Counted from the stretch's first letter, positions 1-11,479 are shown. The stretch: 64,000 nt of DNA from Timema cristinae (GCA_039000515.1 JBCFYV010000100.1:25344351-25408350), one strand, 5' to 3'. Notes: generated from the sequence alone by a model not told the origin. Translations and numbers: made by a program.

Positions 1-669
1 GGGCCGATATTGGAGCCAACATTGGAACCAACGCTGGACGCATAGTCTGGAGCCAGCTTAACAGCGACGGCCTTTTGGTCAGTATAGCTTGCTTACGGAC
101 TCACACCATGGAGTTAAGACTACTTATTCCAGCAGTATCCCGGGCAGGATCCTTTGCATCTGGTTATTAGTACAAGTTTAAAGACCAATCGCCCCTTCCC
201 TTTATTTTTCAGATCGATGCAAAACCATAGACCTCTAGTTGGACTTAGTATGCTTCGTCTTCCTTACCTTTAATTATTCCACTATGGTGTTTCTTAGTTA
301 TAAGATAGCGTCATAGTGTAATATGTCAAGGTAAGACTGATATCTTTCAGGGTAAACGGAGTGTAAATCAAAAGGTAAGTTTACTTCTAAAACATTTTTT
401 TCTCTCTATTAATGAACTAGGCTGGATAATTAACCATTTATTTTATTGTTTCCAACGTGGTCGAGATCACAAAGACGTGTGTTTCTGATGATACTCCTGA
501 AATACTTTAGTTCGAATTCCACTGAGGTTAAATATATAGGATTATTTTTGACACACGCACGTATGGTTAGCGGCTTAATCTAAAAACAAAGAATAGGATC
601 AGTAGCTTGGATAAAATGCACCCGCATTAAGATTGAAAGAGAAGGTAAATACTACTATGATAATTCACA
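1..669. other. AT-rich stretch, nothing recognised
   Basis: I see no gene, tRNA-like head, terminal repeat or tandem structure here beyond a weak imperfect direct repeat (ttggagccaac/ttggaaccaac) in the first 40 bases. Confidence 0.4.
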
Positions 670-775
670 TTTTTAAAAAACACCACCTAGTGCACCCAAC
701 CAAAATTCAAGCCTTGACTTTCCCATCACAAGTCGTCTAGTAGGTCTTATACAACGGCTATGACGCATTAGACTA
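670..775 (-). repeat. SINE-B head fragment
   Basis: Resembles the minus-strand head region of the SINE-B family: an accacc...tgcacccaacca...ttcaagcc block, corresponding to the box B area and the bases after it. The tail is missing. Diverged, so the call rests on alignment by eye to younger copies such as 13970-14245. Confidence 0.45.
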
Positions 776-844
776 CGTGCGAGTGCTAGTCTAGCTGTCT
801 AATCTTCTAGGCTCGCCATTAACCAATAAACAAAGAGGAACCTG

Positions 845-1090
845 TTTCGGTGGCTGCGTGCTCTAACGCGCTATTCTCATGTTGAGCTATACTGCCGAAT
901 ACGGGGAGATCGGGGCTCTACTCCCGTTGGGTGCACCAAGGGTAGATTTTCCTAAATGGTTTTCCGCTCGTCTTCCACGCAAATGCGGATTCACTTCTCT
1001 CAATTAAACCTTCCTAATCCCTTAAGCAATTAGTGTGATTATCACATAGGCGTATAACCTGAAAGAGTAGTAAGATGTGGGGCTAAAAAG
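845..1090 (+). repeat. SINE-B copy
   Basis: tRNA-derived SINE. The head has a box A-like ggtggctgcgtgctctaacg and a degenerate box B (ggggctctactcccg). The body keeps the family's cctaaatggttttccgctcg and cacgcaaatgcgg blocks, and the tail reads gcgtataacctgaaagagtag then gtaagatgtggggctaaa. The head resembles class II (Leu-type) tRNAs. Moderately diverged. Confidence 0.7.
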
Positions 1091-1395
1091 ATACAAGGGG
1101 GCTCGAATGCAGATAGATGCTCCTGGGATTGTTGTCCCGGCAGTATTTGTTTTCTTCCTATTTAAAGCTAATGCGGTTGCTTTTACTCAAAATTATCTTC
1201 CTTAACCCTAATCATTAGATTAAGTTATTAACGGCCTTGTTTTGAAGGCATGCCTATTATAAAAAAATACAACAAAACGTGATTTTACCCAATTAGGGTG
1301 TTTTCGCTAATATCAGAATAGTGCGACAGACATTTTTTGATGAAACATGTTTTATTCAGAGTTTTATTTATTGTTAATTTTTTATTTAAGTTATT
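1091..1395. other. AT-rich stretch, nothing recognised
   Basis: No gene or repeat structure identified. Confidence 0.4.
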
Positions 1396-1665
1396 TTAAC
1401 CGACTGATTATATCAGCACACGAGAATTTCTGTGAGTGAGGGTTTAAGGGCCTACCAATGTTGCTGGGAAATATATTTTTTAACATCTTCCAAGTTTCTT
1501 TTACATGCCAAAATCGACATGGGACGGACGACTTTACTTCCCCTCCGAAGGAAGTTGTGCTACGGATTTTTATCGCTCAAGAAAAATCCATCCACCCCGG
1601 CTGGGTTTGAACCCACGATCATCGTATCATGAGATGAGCACTTTACCCCAAGATCACCGAGGTGA
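1396..1665 (-). repeat. SINE-E copy
   Basis: Minus-strand copy of a tRNA-headed SINE also seen at 37695-38274 and 58508-58800. On the minus strand the head reads cacctcggtgatcttggggt with box B gtgggttcaaaccca, then a body with cttccttcggaggggaagta and cgtcccatgtcgattttggc, and a 3' end matching gtgtgctgatataatcagtc. Any frame through it is not a gene. Confidence 0.75.
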
Positions 1666-2461
1666 ACTTTATGGTTATTAGATATGTACAGATATTGTAA
1701 GGAAATGGAGATAAAGATACACAACTTTTCGTACATAATACTAGAAATGAGTAAAATATCCTTACTTTTCTTTTAATAACAAATCCCTAAACTGGGTTTG
1801 AAAAGTGGCTGGTTGCACTGAAAATGGTTTTCTAATATTTTTTTGACTGGCGTTGTTTATGAGTAGTGTTCAAAGCATAATAAAACAGACGGTCATTTCC
1901 TAAACAGCCATGATCCAAGATAGCATTTGAAAATGGTTAAACTGACGCGCTACTTTAGTTTGGGGAAACATACCTTTGGCGGAAGGACTATTTATAGGCT
2001 CCCATCATAAAACGTGACAATACAAGAGAGATTTCTCTTGACAGATGGTAAGTCGTAAAATTTAGCTATATATATATATATTTTTTTTTTAGGGCTTATT
2101 AGGGGTTGGAAGTGAGGAGGTGGATTCTTCTCTAATTGAGAAGCTAGAAATAGAAGTGGTGGAAGGGTGAAGGGGGTTCTTGCAGTTTTATGAGTTGGCT
2201 GTCAATCACTCCTCCAATGCTAGCTCTACACCGCCGAAGGCTGATGTGACTAATTGAAGTTTTCATCTCCCCTCTCCCCCTTTCCAGGCCATGACCATTT
2301 TCAAACATTCATATTTCTTACCCCTCACTCCCATAGGATGCTTAATTTTCTTACAAATAAACATTTGGGGAAAATTTTAGAAAATACATTCTATTTCTTC
2401 CGTCAGCATTGTTAGCATTTTACCATATTATTGGTGCTATTTTATATATATTTAGCACCAC
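1666..2461. other. AT-rich stretch with (TA)n/T tract
   Basis: Contains a short (TA)n run followed by T9-10 at about 2066-2091. Otherwise nothing recognised. Confidence 0.4.
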
Positions 2462-2468
2462 GTCTTGT

Positions 2469-2748
2469 CGGTGACCTGGTGGTCTAGGGGTAAGGTGTCA
2501 GACTTCTGTGCTGGCGGCCGGGGTTCAATCCTCGGTCCCGGCACAGATTTATCTGAAAACCAAACCCTTCCTTCACCTCTGACAAGACATCTTGTGAATG
2601 TGGGGAATGCCAGGTCGCCACCGTGGTTCGGATTCCACGTTAAACTGTAGGTCCTCCATTTCATCTCAGAATCACCCTACCATTACACATTAGCGTAAGT
2701 GCATATAACCCGAACGGGTAGTAAGACGCGGTGCTAATAATAATAATA
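2469..2748 (+). repeat. SINE-A, near full length
   Basis: Reference-quality copy. The tRNA-like head has box A TGGTCTAGGGG at 2480-2490 and box B GGTTCAATCC at 2522-2531 and resembles tRNA-Glu/Gly. A body of about 170 bp carries the family block accgtggttcggattccacg. The tail is cgtaagtgcatataacccga plus a gtagtaagacgcggtgctaa block and (TAA)n. The flanks agcaccacgtctt at 2455-2467 and about 2746-2758 look like a TSD within an older SINE tail, so it probably inserted into the end of a reverse-oriented SINE. Confidence 0.85.
2479..2531 (+). promoter_or_regulatory. internal Pol III promoter (box A and box B) of a SINE-A
   Basis: Box A-like TGGTCTAGGGG at 2480-2490 and box B-like GGTTCAATCC at 2522-2531 lie 31 bases apart, the usual arrangement in tRNA genes. 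It is known that tRNA-derived SINEs are transcribed by RNA polymerase III from these boxes; activity of this copy is inferred only. Confidence 0.6.
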
Positions 2749-2750
2749 GC

Positions 2751-3165
2751 ACCACGTCTTACATGGCCTACTCCTTCATTTTTATCTACACACTCTACCT
2801 TCATATATTTGCTTCGTCTCTCGGTCCACACTCATTTTCTCAACATGCCCAAACCAACGTAAGACACGTTCATATTTACCTTTTGGATTCCCTCCCTTTC
2901 AAACTGAATGCATTAGTTTATCTAGTAAAGGAAACAAGAAAAATATAATTTTTAAGTGCAAGTTTAGTGATGTCCAGGCGTTAACAGTGGAGTAAGTGCT
3001 TATATCTATCAATGGAAGCGGGGAAGACTTATCAGCTGATAAAGTGGAGGCATCAAAGGGTTAAATACAAAAATTTTCCCCATCTTCATGGTGTATGTGT
3101 GTGATAATTCTTGGAGTTCCAACTTCGTAAAATACTTTCGAAATCTCCAAATAGGCAACGTCGTT
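2751..3165. other. unique-looking stretch
   Basis: No gene or repeat recognised. Confidence 0.35.
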
Positions 3166-3197
3166 AATTAATTCTAGTAATTCAAAAACAAAAGACC

Positions 3198-3432
3198 AGC
3201 TTCGGTGTCCACATGATCTAAGACCTGAGACGTCACTTTCGCAAGTTCGGGGATCGAATCCCAATCGAGTATACTGAGGATGGTTTTCTCTAAATAGTTT
3301 TCCACTTTCCATCCACGCAATTAAAGCTACACGTCATCTTTATTCGACCTTTCTCACCCGTAACACATTAACGTATTTAATCTTATGAGTATAGCCAGAA
3401 CGGGTAGTATGACATGGTGCAACAAAAAAAAA
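3198..3432 (+). repeat. SINE-B copy, diverged
   Basis: Head ttcggtgtccacatgatcta with box B ggggatcgaatccc, then the ctgaggatggttttctctaa and ttttccactttccatccacg blocks, then a tail agccagaacgggtagtatga followed by catggtgc and an A-rich run. Confidence 0.7.
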
Positions 3433-3585
3433 AAGCAATAAAGACCAAGACCTTATCTCATTCAGTGATGTGTCAGGTACCATGTTCGATGTCCTGTCAA
3501 GTTGAAACTTTATCATTCGGAAATTGTGTAAGTTGTCTTGAATTAATTTAATTAATTATTTTAAGATATATAAGGTGCACTTTCT

Positions 3586-3613
3586 TAAGCGACTGATTAT
3601 ATCAGCACACGAC
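3586..3613 (-). repeat. SINE-E 3'-end fragment
   Basis: The string cgactgattatatcagcaca matches the 3' end of SINE-E at 1397-1420. The rest of the element is absent. Confidence 0.5.
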
Positions 3614-3654
3614 TTATAAACTAACTTCACTCTAGAAGTGACACAACACCCAGT

Positions 3655-3790
3655 CTCCCAACCGTTAATGTATCACTGTTGAAGGGGGTAACTCGTACAT
3701 CACCAATTATAAATTTATCTGCCATGCCATGATCGAGCACTGGACTCTTAGCTCAATAGACAGACACGTAACTGACTGAGCTAAGCTGTC
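3655..3790 (-). repeat. SINE-C head fragment
   Basis: On the minus strand the order is cttagctcagtcagttacgt, a degenerate box B, catggc, then a block like the first 60 bases of the SINE-C body (compare 41797-42075). Confidence 0.6.
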
Positions 3791-4205
3791 GCGCTTCTCT
3801 GTTAACAAACTCGCAACTTTGTGTTCATCCTGTGGTTTGTTTTGCCCTTCCCCTACCCTCTCTGATACCTGTGAAAATGCTCCTCCCCCTCTAAGCTAAC
3901 AGGCGTGAATAACCGTAAAGAAGTGCCAGCCCCTCTCACTTGATAAACCCTTGCGATAACAGAACCACCCCACACTTTCTATAAAAGAAATCTGAAAGCG
4001 GAGTAAATCTCCACCTAGACGTGATATTACAAAACGCCGTTAAAGAGAAAGACAGCCAAATTAACGGTTACCAAACTGTTCAAGTTATTGGAAAAGCTCT
4101 AATATTCTTCTAAAAGATGGCATATAGGATATACACGTAGGTGAGTCGTTAATAATAAGTTCCTCTCCATTACTGGGGCATTCTGGTCCCACTCCACTCT
4201 CTCTG

Positions 4206-4339
4206 TTGTACAAAAAGTTCCTTTACGAGAATGGAGCACACTGGTTCCATCTTTTCTGTTGGTCAACAAGTTCCTTTACGAGAATGGATCACACTGGTTC
4301 CATCTTTTCTGTTGGTCAACAAGTTCTTTTACAGGATTG
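4206..4339 (+). repeat. minisatellite, left part (about 56-bp unit)
   Basis: About 2.4 units containing aagttcctttacgagaatgg and cacactggttccatcttttc. The array is interrupted after 4339 by a hAT-type element and resumes at 5362. Confidence 0.8.
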
Positions 4340-5361
4340 TAGAGATGAGCTAAACAGTGATTTTACGATGTCAGTGACTACAGTGACTGTGATTTTAAAA
4401 TATCGGTGATTTATACCAATGATTTTTCACTGTGACTGGCATTCACAGTGTCTTGATGGACCGATTATTTTTCACTTTCCAACCACGGTCAACGCTAGCA
4501 TTTAGCTGCTGTCCGAGTAGGCGAGTACAATCGAGTATTGGAATATTTCTGAATACCTACTGGGTATTTACTCGAATAGTCCCATGACAATCGGTTAGAA
4601 CTTTGAAGGAAAACTAATTACTCGGGAGTTTGGCGGCTTGCAATGGAATTCGATACTTAGAGGTCTAACATAAGCTTCTTCTTTCGGCACTGACATTGAC
4701 AATGACATACAGCTACCTTATCTTCAGGTTTCGTCGGGGTTTCATGTTGCCTGACTGATGTACAGTCAAGACAAAAGTATGCGTTTTAAGAAGTTTCATA
4801 CAATTGAAAAAAAGAGAAAGCAATAAATGTTATTTAATGTATTTTATAGTGAAATGTTATGTAATTTGGGCAAAATTAGTGGTCCAACAAACATTACATT
4901 AAATTTGAGTATACCAATATTAAAACTTATTTGACGTACTATGAGAAACTCTTGTAATTGTGTAATGTATATACAATTAAAATTTATGTGACATTAAAAA
5001 TTAATATCACATAGTGGCAATTAGTTTAAAAAATGTTGTTTGGAATGCAGATCATGTGTTATATTATTGTATTGTTTTATTTTAAATACCATACATCTAA
5101 TAGTAGATGAACTATACATCTCTTAGAAGCAAATTAAATAATTTAAATATAAAGAAATAAAACTCATAGTCAAAGCACTGAGACTTAACATTAAATTAAG
5201 AGATGATAGCTCGAGTAAATGTTACCATCTAATGCGAGTATAGAGTATCTCCGATCACTGATATCTCAATCACCGATACTTTTGAGATCGAGTCACTACG
5301 AGTAGCGGTGATCAAGTAATATAGGTGTAAAAATCATAGTCAGTGATTATCGCCATCTCTA
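4340..5361. mobile_element. non-autonomous hAT-type DNA transposon
   Basis: About 1022 bp. The ends are TAGAGATG at 4340-4347 and, inverted, CATCTCTA at 5354-5361; terminal similarity continues through motifs with cagtgatt and gtcagtgac. The flanks form an 8-bp TSD: CAGGATTG (4332-4339) and CAGGACTG (5362-5369), one mismatch. Eight-base TSDs with TAG-type ends are characteristic of the hAT superfamily. The interior has repeated gtgact/cagtgac motifs and several hundred bases of very AT-rich sequence, with no transposase frame. Confidence 0.8.
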
Positions 5362-5445
5362 CAGGACTGGAGCAGATTGGTTCTATCTTGTCTGTTAGAC
5401 AAGTTCCTTTAAAGGACTGGAGTACTCTTGGTTACATCGTGTATA
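5362..5445 (+). repeat. minisatellite, right part
   Basis: Continues the units of 4206-4339 (caggactggagcagattggt, caagttcctttaaaggactg), confirming that 4340-5361 is an insertion. Confidence 0.75.
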
Positions 5446-5904
5446 TGAAATGAATTGGTATACATAATGAAAGCTATGGGATATCTTAAAGGTACCTTTG
5501 TCAACCAGCCTGCGTAAAATTAGAGCCAAAAGTTTAGAAAAGTAGAAATTAGTGAGAAATACTGGCCATAATGATTTATATTTTTGCCAGACTCTACGTT
5601 TAGACATTTTTGCAACTAACTCGATTTGATTTAATTAATAATAAAATCAAATTGCATTAATTCGTTTCACGAATCAGAAACTAAATCTTTCCAGTGCTAG
5701 AAGGCGTTAAAATAGTTTGACAGGAATTCATAAACACCAATAATCAAATGAGTTTATAAGCGTTACTGGGTGGAGCTATTTGTCAGAAATAGGAGAACAA
5801 ATAGTAAATGAGGAAAATAGCAATACAATTTGTGTTGTGACCCCCCCGTGTTAAATTACATCATTTGATTCACAAAGAACAATTCTACGCTCTTACACCA
5901 GCTA
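5446..5904. other. AT-rich stretch, nothing recognised
   Basis: No gene or repeat structure identified. Confidence 0.35.
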
Positions 5905-6055
5905 TCTGATGGAAAACCATTTATGAAACAGCACCCCTTTACCTCCCATCTCCCCCTCAGTACACCTAACCGGGATCCAAACTTAATCTCCCCATCATCT
6001 GCAGTCTAATCTATTGCGGCCACCAAGTGGGTCAAATATAACTTCTCTTCAACTT
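5905..6055 (-). repeat. SINE-B head and partial body
   Basis: Minus-strand match to the family: ggaaaaccatttatgaaaca, cagtacacctaaccgggatc (box B region), aatctccccatcatctgcag, and a head ending gcggccaccaagtgggtc. The tail is missing. Confidence 0.6.
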
Positions 6056-6287
6056 TATATCCCCCAAAGTTGTTAGTGCATAGCTATAGGCCTACATATT
6101 TTATCATCTATATAGGAGCGAGAGATTTAAAAAAATGGCGCTCCTAGAGCACATGTCCTTACGTCCGGATACCTTGCAGAACCAGGCCCTGATTTTTCAG
6201 TGTTGATCATGAAATAATATATATACACTCACTCTATGGCATTAGGAGCTCGTAATCTCATTTCCGGACCTCAAAAGTACGCCACCT

Positions 6288-6765
6288 ATCCTTATCCTGA
6301 GCTAGTTCTATCCGGTCCCCCTCCTTACACCATTATATATATATTATATATATATATATATATTATTTAAGCTAATTCAATCCAATCCACCTCATTACAC
6401 CCTATCCTATCTTGTGCTAGTTCTATCCAATCCACCAAATTATATCCTATCCCCATCTTGAGCTAGTTTTAACCTATCCACCTCATTACACCTTATTCTC
6501 ATCTTGAGCTAGTTCTATTTGGTAAACCTCATTACACCCTATTCTCATCTCTAGCTAGTTTCTATACAGTCCACCTAATTACACCCTATATTTAAATAGT
6601 TATATTCTGTCCACCTCATTACACCCTATCCCTATCTTGAGCCAGTTCTATCCAGTCCACCTAATTACACCCTATTCTCATCTTGAGAAAGTTATATTCG
6701 TCCACCTCATACACATCCCTATTGAGCTAGCTATTATATGGCCCACCTCATTACACCCTTATCTC
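6288..6765 (+). repeat. degenerate minisatellite, unit about 45-52 bp
   Basis: At least eight imperfect units built from tcttgagctagttctatcca and gtccacctcattacacccta. Unit lengths vary through small indels, and a (TA)n run of about 30 bases (6332-6363) sits inside the array. Confidence 0.75.
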
Positions 6766-9190
6766 GTTTCAAGTCCGATTCTAATGTTATCTTCCCATCT
6801 GCGTCTAGGTCTTCCCAGTTAGCCAGTCAGTACCCTGGACATGGTTCTAGATTCTTCCATTCACTCTGCGTCTCCTGCCCACCGTAATATGCGAGATTTG
6901 ATTATCTTAACAATGTCTTGTGATGAGTACAGGGTATGTAACTCATTATTATGTAACCTTCTCCACTCCTCAGTATCTTCATCCCTTTTTGGACCAAGCA
7001 TCTTCCTAAGCACCTTGTTTTAGAGCATCCTAAATTTGTTTTCGTCATGTAAAATAAGACATCACATTTCACCCTCATAGAGAACAACCAGTAAAACTAT
7101 TATTCTGAGTTTTACATTCCTTGATAGTAGGTGTGATGTCAACAACTCACTGAATGAATAATTGAAATATATAGTTTATGTAACAGCTAAGATGTCTTCG
7201 CTTACCCCAAGTTGAATACCACTGGATTAGACCTTAAGTATCCAACTTTCGAGCTGAATCAAATACCTCATTCGTGTTTAGCCATGTTGGTTACAACTTC
7301 CTTCCACACATTTATTAATCCATGTTTCATGTAACGCTTGCATAGAAACTACTAAAACTCTAAATGTATTTTACTCATCAACACTTAGCTATGTCTTAAA
7401 AGGTTTTAGGTTAGGTTCTCTAGGTTGGGTAAGTTTATAATTCATAACATATAAACGTATCTATCAAAACTATTTATATTAATTATAAAATAAAATTTAC
7501 GTGTTTTAGAATATTAGAGATTAGTTAGTTTGCCTCACTTTATATTGAATCGGGATGTAAACTTTTTACATCAAACAAATAATTGTAATACTTAAATACC
7601 AAGTGTTTTTATGTGATTATTATGATTAATAATTACCTAATGTAGGGTTTTTGTCACTAAGACTTTTTTTTAAAAGAAGGCGCAATCTAGACCACCCAAA
7701 AAATAGATAAAATACAATTTTGATCACATAACACTTTAGCATACTTAATATTTTTTAAACTTAGGCATACTATTTCAAGCCCGTGCCTCCCTAAAACAAA
7801 AAACAAAATTCCGTAGAAATAAAAGCGTAAATACGTAACAAATAGATTGTCTTTTCAGTGCCGTAAACTTGTTATTTTGACAATCTTACTGTAGTAAAAA
7901 TTGTGTTTTTATTGGTTGTAAAAAAAAACCGTGTCAATCTTTGTAAAGCGCTTTATTTTAATGTTCCATGAGGTGGATAAGAACTCATAGTTTGAAAAGC
8001 TACGCCCTAAACACAATGTCTATAAAACTCCAAAAAGGCCAGCCCGACTAAATGGCGCCTCTTTCGCATAACTTTTTTTTTTCCAATGTTAAACTAAATA
8101 CTATTGTACATTCGGAACATGGAAACTAATTAAGTGAAATATTCTAGTTCTATATCAAGGACACATGAATAACAAATAAGCTTCTTCGGAGAAGTAAATA
8201 ACAAAGGACGGTGTATAATACAAAACTTCTCAATTTCCTTTACAAGTCAAATAAACTTAGAGGAGGGAGAGGGGGTGGGGGAGTTTCAAACTACAGAAGT
8301 TTGAGGCTCGTATGGGCCGGTAGTCATGTAGAGTGAACTAGGTTTTATGACGTCACATGTAGCAAAAAAAAGAAAAAGAAGGAAATTCCTAATGGTATAA
8401 TTTCACCCCAGAACAAGATTGTTGACGTAGAAAATATGAAAAGTTAAATTTATGTGTCATGTTCTGTTATATATACGCGGGTGACTTTTTTTTTTAAACA
8501 TGTCAAAATCATTTACGTTAAATAGTCTCCAGTTTTGAGCATGACGAATATATTTTTTCTTTTAGGATGAATTATTTTTCGTTTCATAAATTATGCTCCA
8601 TGAGTTTCATCCATAAATATTTATGTATCTAAAAAAAATGTATGTTTCTATTTTTTTTAATAAACGTTTAAATACACAGCTTGACAGTTGGGTTTATATG
8701 TTTAGGCCTGAAGGACTCTAAAATTTAAAGAAAAATTATGAAAACATATATATTTTTTAAAAATTATAACCAAATTAAAATATATTAACAAAAACATATT
8801 TTAAATGTATAGAAAAGAAATCAATTTTCAATCCGGCTCAGAAGAGCATTTATCATAAGTAGCTAATTAATATTCGAATTCTCAAAACTCTGACTAAATG
8901 TATTTACTTGGATTCAGAGTTGATTTCGGAACTAAGAAATAAATAAGAGAATAAAAGAGATCTGATTGTAAGTGGAATTAAGTTTCCTATAGGAATTATT
9001 TTGTGTAGTGTTTTAGTAGAATTAGAGTCAAAAACTGTAATGTTTCAGTCAAATTTTTTTTTTTTTTAGAAAATATAGTAATATCCACAATATTTTGGTT
9101 GTCATATACATGTCATAGCTACTGAGCAATGTTTGTTTTGATTTACATAACGTGAGTGGACGCACGCGCTAAAATAAAATTGCTGGCTTA
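6766..9190. other. long AT-rich stretch without recognised features
   Basis: About 2.4 kb with homopolymer A/T runs, a G-rich run near 8264-8281 and no supported gene. Short frames around 6840-7090 look like chance. Confidence 0.4.
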
Positions 9191-9194
9191 GCAT

Positions 9195-9571
9195 GTATGA
9201 AGTAACATAATAGAAAGGTTACAGGAGAGTGCTGACAATTCATAACAATAATTGAACTGGTTGGTCAGAACCGCGGCCATAGCGTGATATAAAATACCTT
9301 TACTTTTTGGCACCGGGGTTATCACAATTATATCTATATCGCAGGTGGTCACGCTGTCCGCTGTCTTCATGTCATCAGTGGCACTTTAACTTAGAGGGCA
9401 TCCAATGAGCCCCGAATCGCGACATCGAGCTCTGTAGAACCCACGTGCAGTAACAGCCGATTTCATCGATCTAAGTATTCACAAGTTAAGCCGTTCTTTC
9501 ACGAGCGTGGGCGCTCAGTCTCTTTATTTCTTTATCTTTCGTCTAACGTCACATTTTGTATTATATTTTAG
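9195..9571 (+). repeat. repeat H, left part
   Basis: Similar to 30500-30840: both contain a tgctgac start, atcagtg followed by cttagagggc or ctagagggcc, taagtattcacaagttaagc or the like, a cacgag block, and cattttgtatta near the end. The copy is split by the SINE-A at 9584-9861 and resumes after it. Unclassified. Confidence 0.6.
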
Positions 9572-9583
9572 TAACTACTATTA

Positions 9584-9861
9584 TTATAACTACCACCGCG
9601 TCATACTACCCGTTCGGGTTGTACGCACTTACGCTAATGTGTAATGGTAGGGTGATTGTGAGATGCAATGGAGGACCTACAGTTTAACGTGGAATCCGAA
9701 CCACGGTGGAGACCTGGCATTCCACACATTCACAAGATATCTTGTCAGAGGTGAAGGAAGGGTTTTGTAATTAGATAAATTTGTGCTTGGACCGAGGATT
9801 GAACCCCGGATCCTCAGCACAGAAGTCTGACACCTTACCCCTAGACCGCCAGGTCACCTTT
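9584..9861 (-). repeat. SINE-A with TSD
   Basis: Minus-strand, near full length, inserted in repeat H. TSD taactactatta at 9572-9583 and 9862-9873. The tail is on the left (attataactaccaccgcgtc), box B ggttcaatcc lies near 9800-9809 on the minus strand, and the head ends aggtgacc. Confidence 0.85.
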
Positions 9862-10000
9862 TAACTACTATTAAACCAAAATTCTTAAATTTACATATTA
9901 TTTCGAAACCACACAATTGCCTTGCCTTCTGCAAGCTTACCCCTCCCGCAAGCTGTCCTGACAGATCAAGCCCATGGGGAGGGGAGAGGGAGTTAGGTCA
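9862..10000 (+). repeat. repeat H, right part, followed by (TA)n
   Basis: Matches 30840-30985: cgcaagctgtcctgacagat here against cgcaagttatcctgacagat there, then a GGGAGGG-rich end and a (TA)n tract (10003-10026) in both copies. Confidence 0.6.
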
Positions 10001-10069
10001 CGACATATATATATATATATTATATAATAACAATTAAATATATAATCGTATATACATAATATGATATGA

Positions 10070-10112
10070 TATGCGTACAACCTGAACAGCTAGTAAGAGG
10101 CGGTGATAAAGA
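10070..10112 (+). repeat. SINE A/B tail-only fragment
   Basis: gcgtacaacctgaacagcta followed by gtaagaggcggtgataaa is a diverged copy of the tail shared by SINE-A and SINE-B. Confidence 0.5.
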
Positions 10113-10157
10113 GAAACACGATTATAATATTTGTATGGTTTTATAAATTACCAACCC

Positions 10158-10400
10158 ACCTCTATGGCGTAGTTAGCTAACGCGCTAGTTTTGTGTTGAT
10201 CTAGACTGCCGAGATTGGGGAGATCGAGGTTCGAATCTAGCTCGGGTGAACTAGGTTTTTTTCATAATTGGCTTTACACTCTCCCTCCACGAAAATTCGG
10301 GTTCACATCCTCTATAATCAACCGTCCCAATTCATAGCCCATTAGCGAAAATAATAAATAAGCGTATAACCCGAACGGGTAGTAAGACGTGGTGCTAACT
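10158..10400 (+). repeat. SINE-B copy
   Basis: Complete head (ggcgtagttagctaacgcgc), box B gaggttcgaatct, body ctttacactctccctccacg, tail cgtataacccgaacgggtag then gtaagacgtggtgctaa and an A-rich end. Confidence 0.85.
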
Positions 10401-10569
10401 AAAAAAAAACTTACTTCAAACCTTTGTAATTGGACATGATTGTAGTTTTCGATATATTTAGATTTGGCTTGGATTTAGTATTTAGAATTAGGGCTGTAAT
10501 TGTGGTTTTTCTTATCGTATAGCTTACCGACGGGAGTAGTGTTCGGTCGCCTGTATGTGGACTATTAGC

Positions 10570-11353
10570 TAGGTGTGATACGAAGAAAGTATCGATACTG
10601 TACTTTAATAGTATCGAAAGAAAAGTATCGATCTGTACTTATTATAGTATCGAAGAAAGTATCGATACTGTACTTATTATAGTATCGAAAGAAAGTATCG
10701 ATACTGTACTTATTAATAGTATCGAAGGAAATGATCGATACTGTACTTATTAATAGTATCGAAGGAAAAGTATCGATACTGTACTTATTAATAGTATCGA
10801 AAGAAAAGTATCGATACTGTACTTATAATAGTATCGAAGGAAAGTATCGATAGCAGTATCAGTATCGGTATCGAAACGCATATAAACTTTTTTTTTGCTT
10901 CGTCTGCTTGGTGCAACTGAGTTCATTGATTTCTACAAAAGCTTATTTCGTTTAGTTTGTGATGACCGTGATCATTGATAAAGGAAGGGGTAGTAAGTAG
11001 ACTGGTCGATACTCGCCTTGTCAGGTATCAGGTTGTATTTATAAACATATATGAAAGAAAAGCTATGAACTATGATAACCTAAAAGAGATTGAGTGTAGA
11101 GTTGCTTCTGCAGAAAATGAATGAGAACTGAAAATTGAGAAATAATGTAATTTATTCTTCTTCCATACTCCAACCTAGTAAACATTTAATCCCATCATGA
11201 GTGAAGATAACAAAAAATGGTTGTTTTTTTCGTTACCGATCCGACATCGGGGTGTGAGTACTAATATCAGTAAAAGTATCGAGTGCAAAAATACTATTAT
11301 CGAAAGAAAAATATCGATATTATTAGAGTATCGATACTTTTTCCACATCCCTA
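10570..11353. mobile_element. hAT-type element carrying an internal TATCGATA minisatellite
   Basis: 784 bp, flanked by a perfect 8-bp TSD CTATTAGC (10562-10569 and 11354-11361). The left end starts TAGGTGTGATACGAAGAAAG; the right end read inward starts TAGGGATGTGGAAAAAGTAT. Both run straight into GTATCGATACT. The left third is a 38-bp tandem array. The segment around 10893-10955 (cttcgtctgcttggtgcaac) is shared with a second copy at 36884-37563. No transposase frame is present, so the element is non-autonomous. Confidence 0.85.
10580..10870 (+). repeat. 38-bp minisatellite with TATCGATA palindromes
   Basis: About 7.5 units of agtatcgaaagaaaagtatc + gatactgtacttattaat. Exact TATCGATA occurs at 10590, 10660, 10696, 10771, 10809 and 10845, with near matches at about 10626 and 10733. 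The unit length varies by one to four bases. Confidence 0.85.
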
Positions 11354-11479
11354 CTATTAGCCTCTCTGGTAGGCACAGAGAGTTGACCAAGGTACACCTA
11401 TGAAGCTTGTCACATGTACCCGCAATGATATGATAGGATGATAGTAAATATGGAGGTGTGATCCAATTCACCAATCCCT

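Noticed and set aside
2465..2664. Overlapping frames on both strands that recur as similar peptides near 23831, 38171, 60289 and 60915
   Set aside because: They are translations of the SINE-A body; recurrence reflects the repeat, not a protein family.
7406..7417. TTAGGTTAGGTT, like the insect telomere repeat
   Set aside because: Only a little over two units; too short to mean a telomere or interstitial telomeric array.
10580..10870. CRISPR-like regular repeat array
   Set aside because: There are no unique spacers; the repeats are contiguous minisatellite units inside a transposon of a eukaryotic genome.
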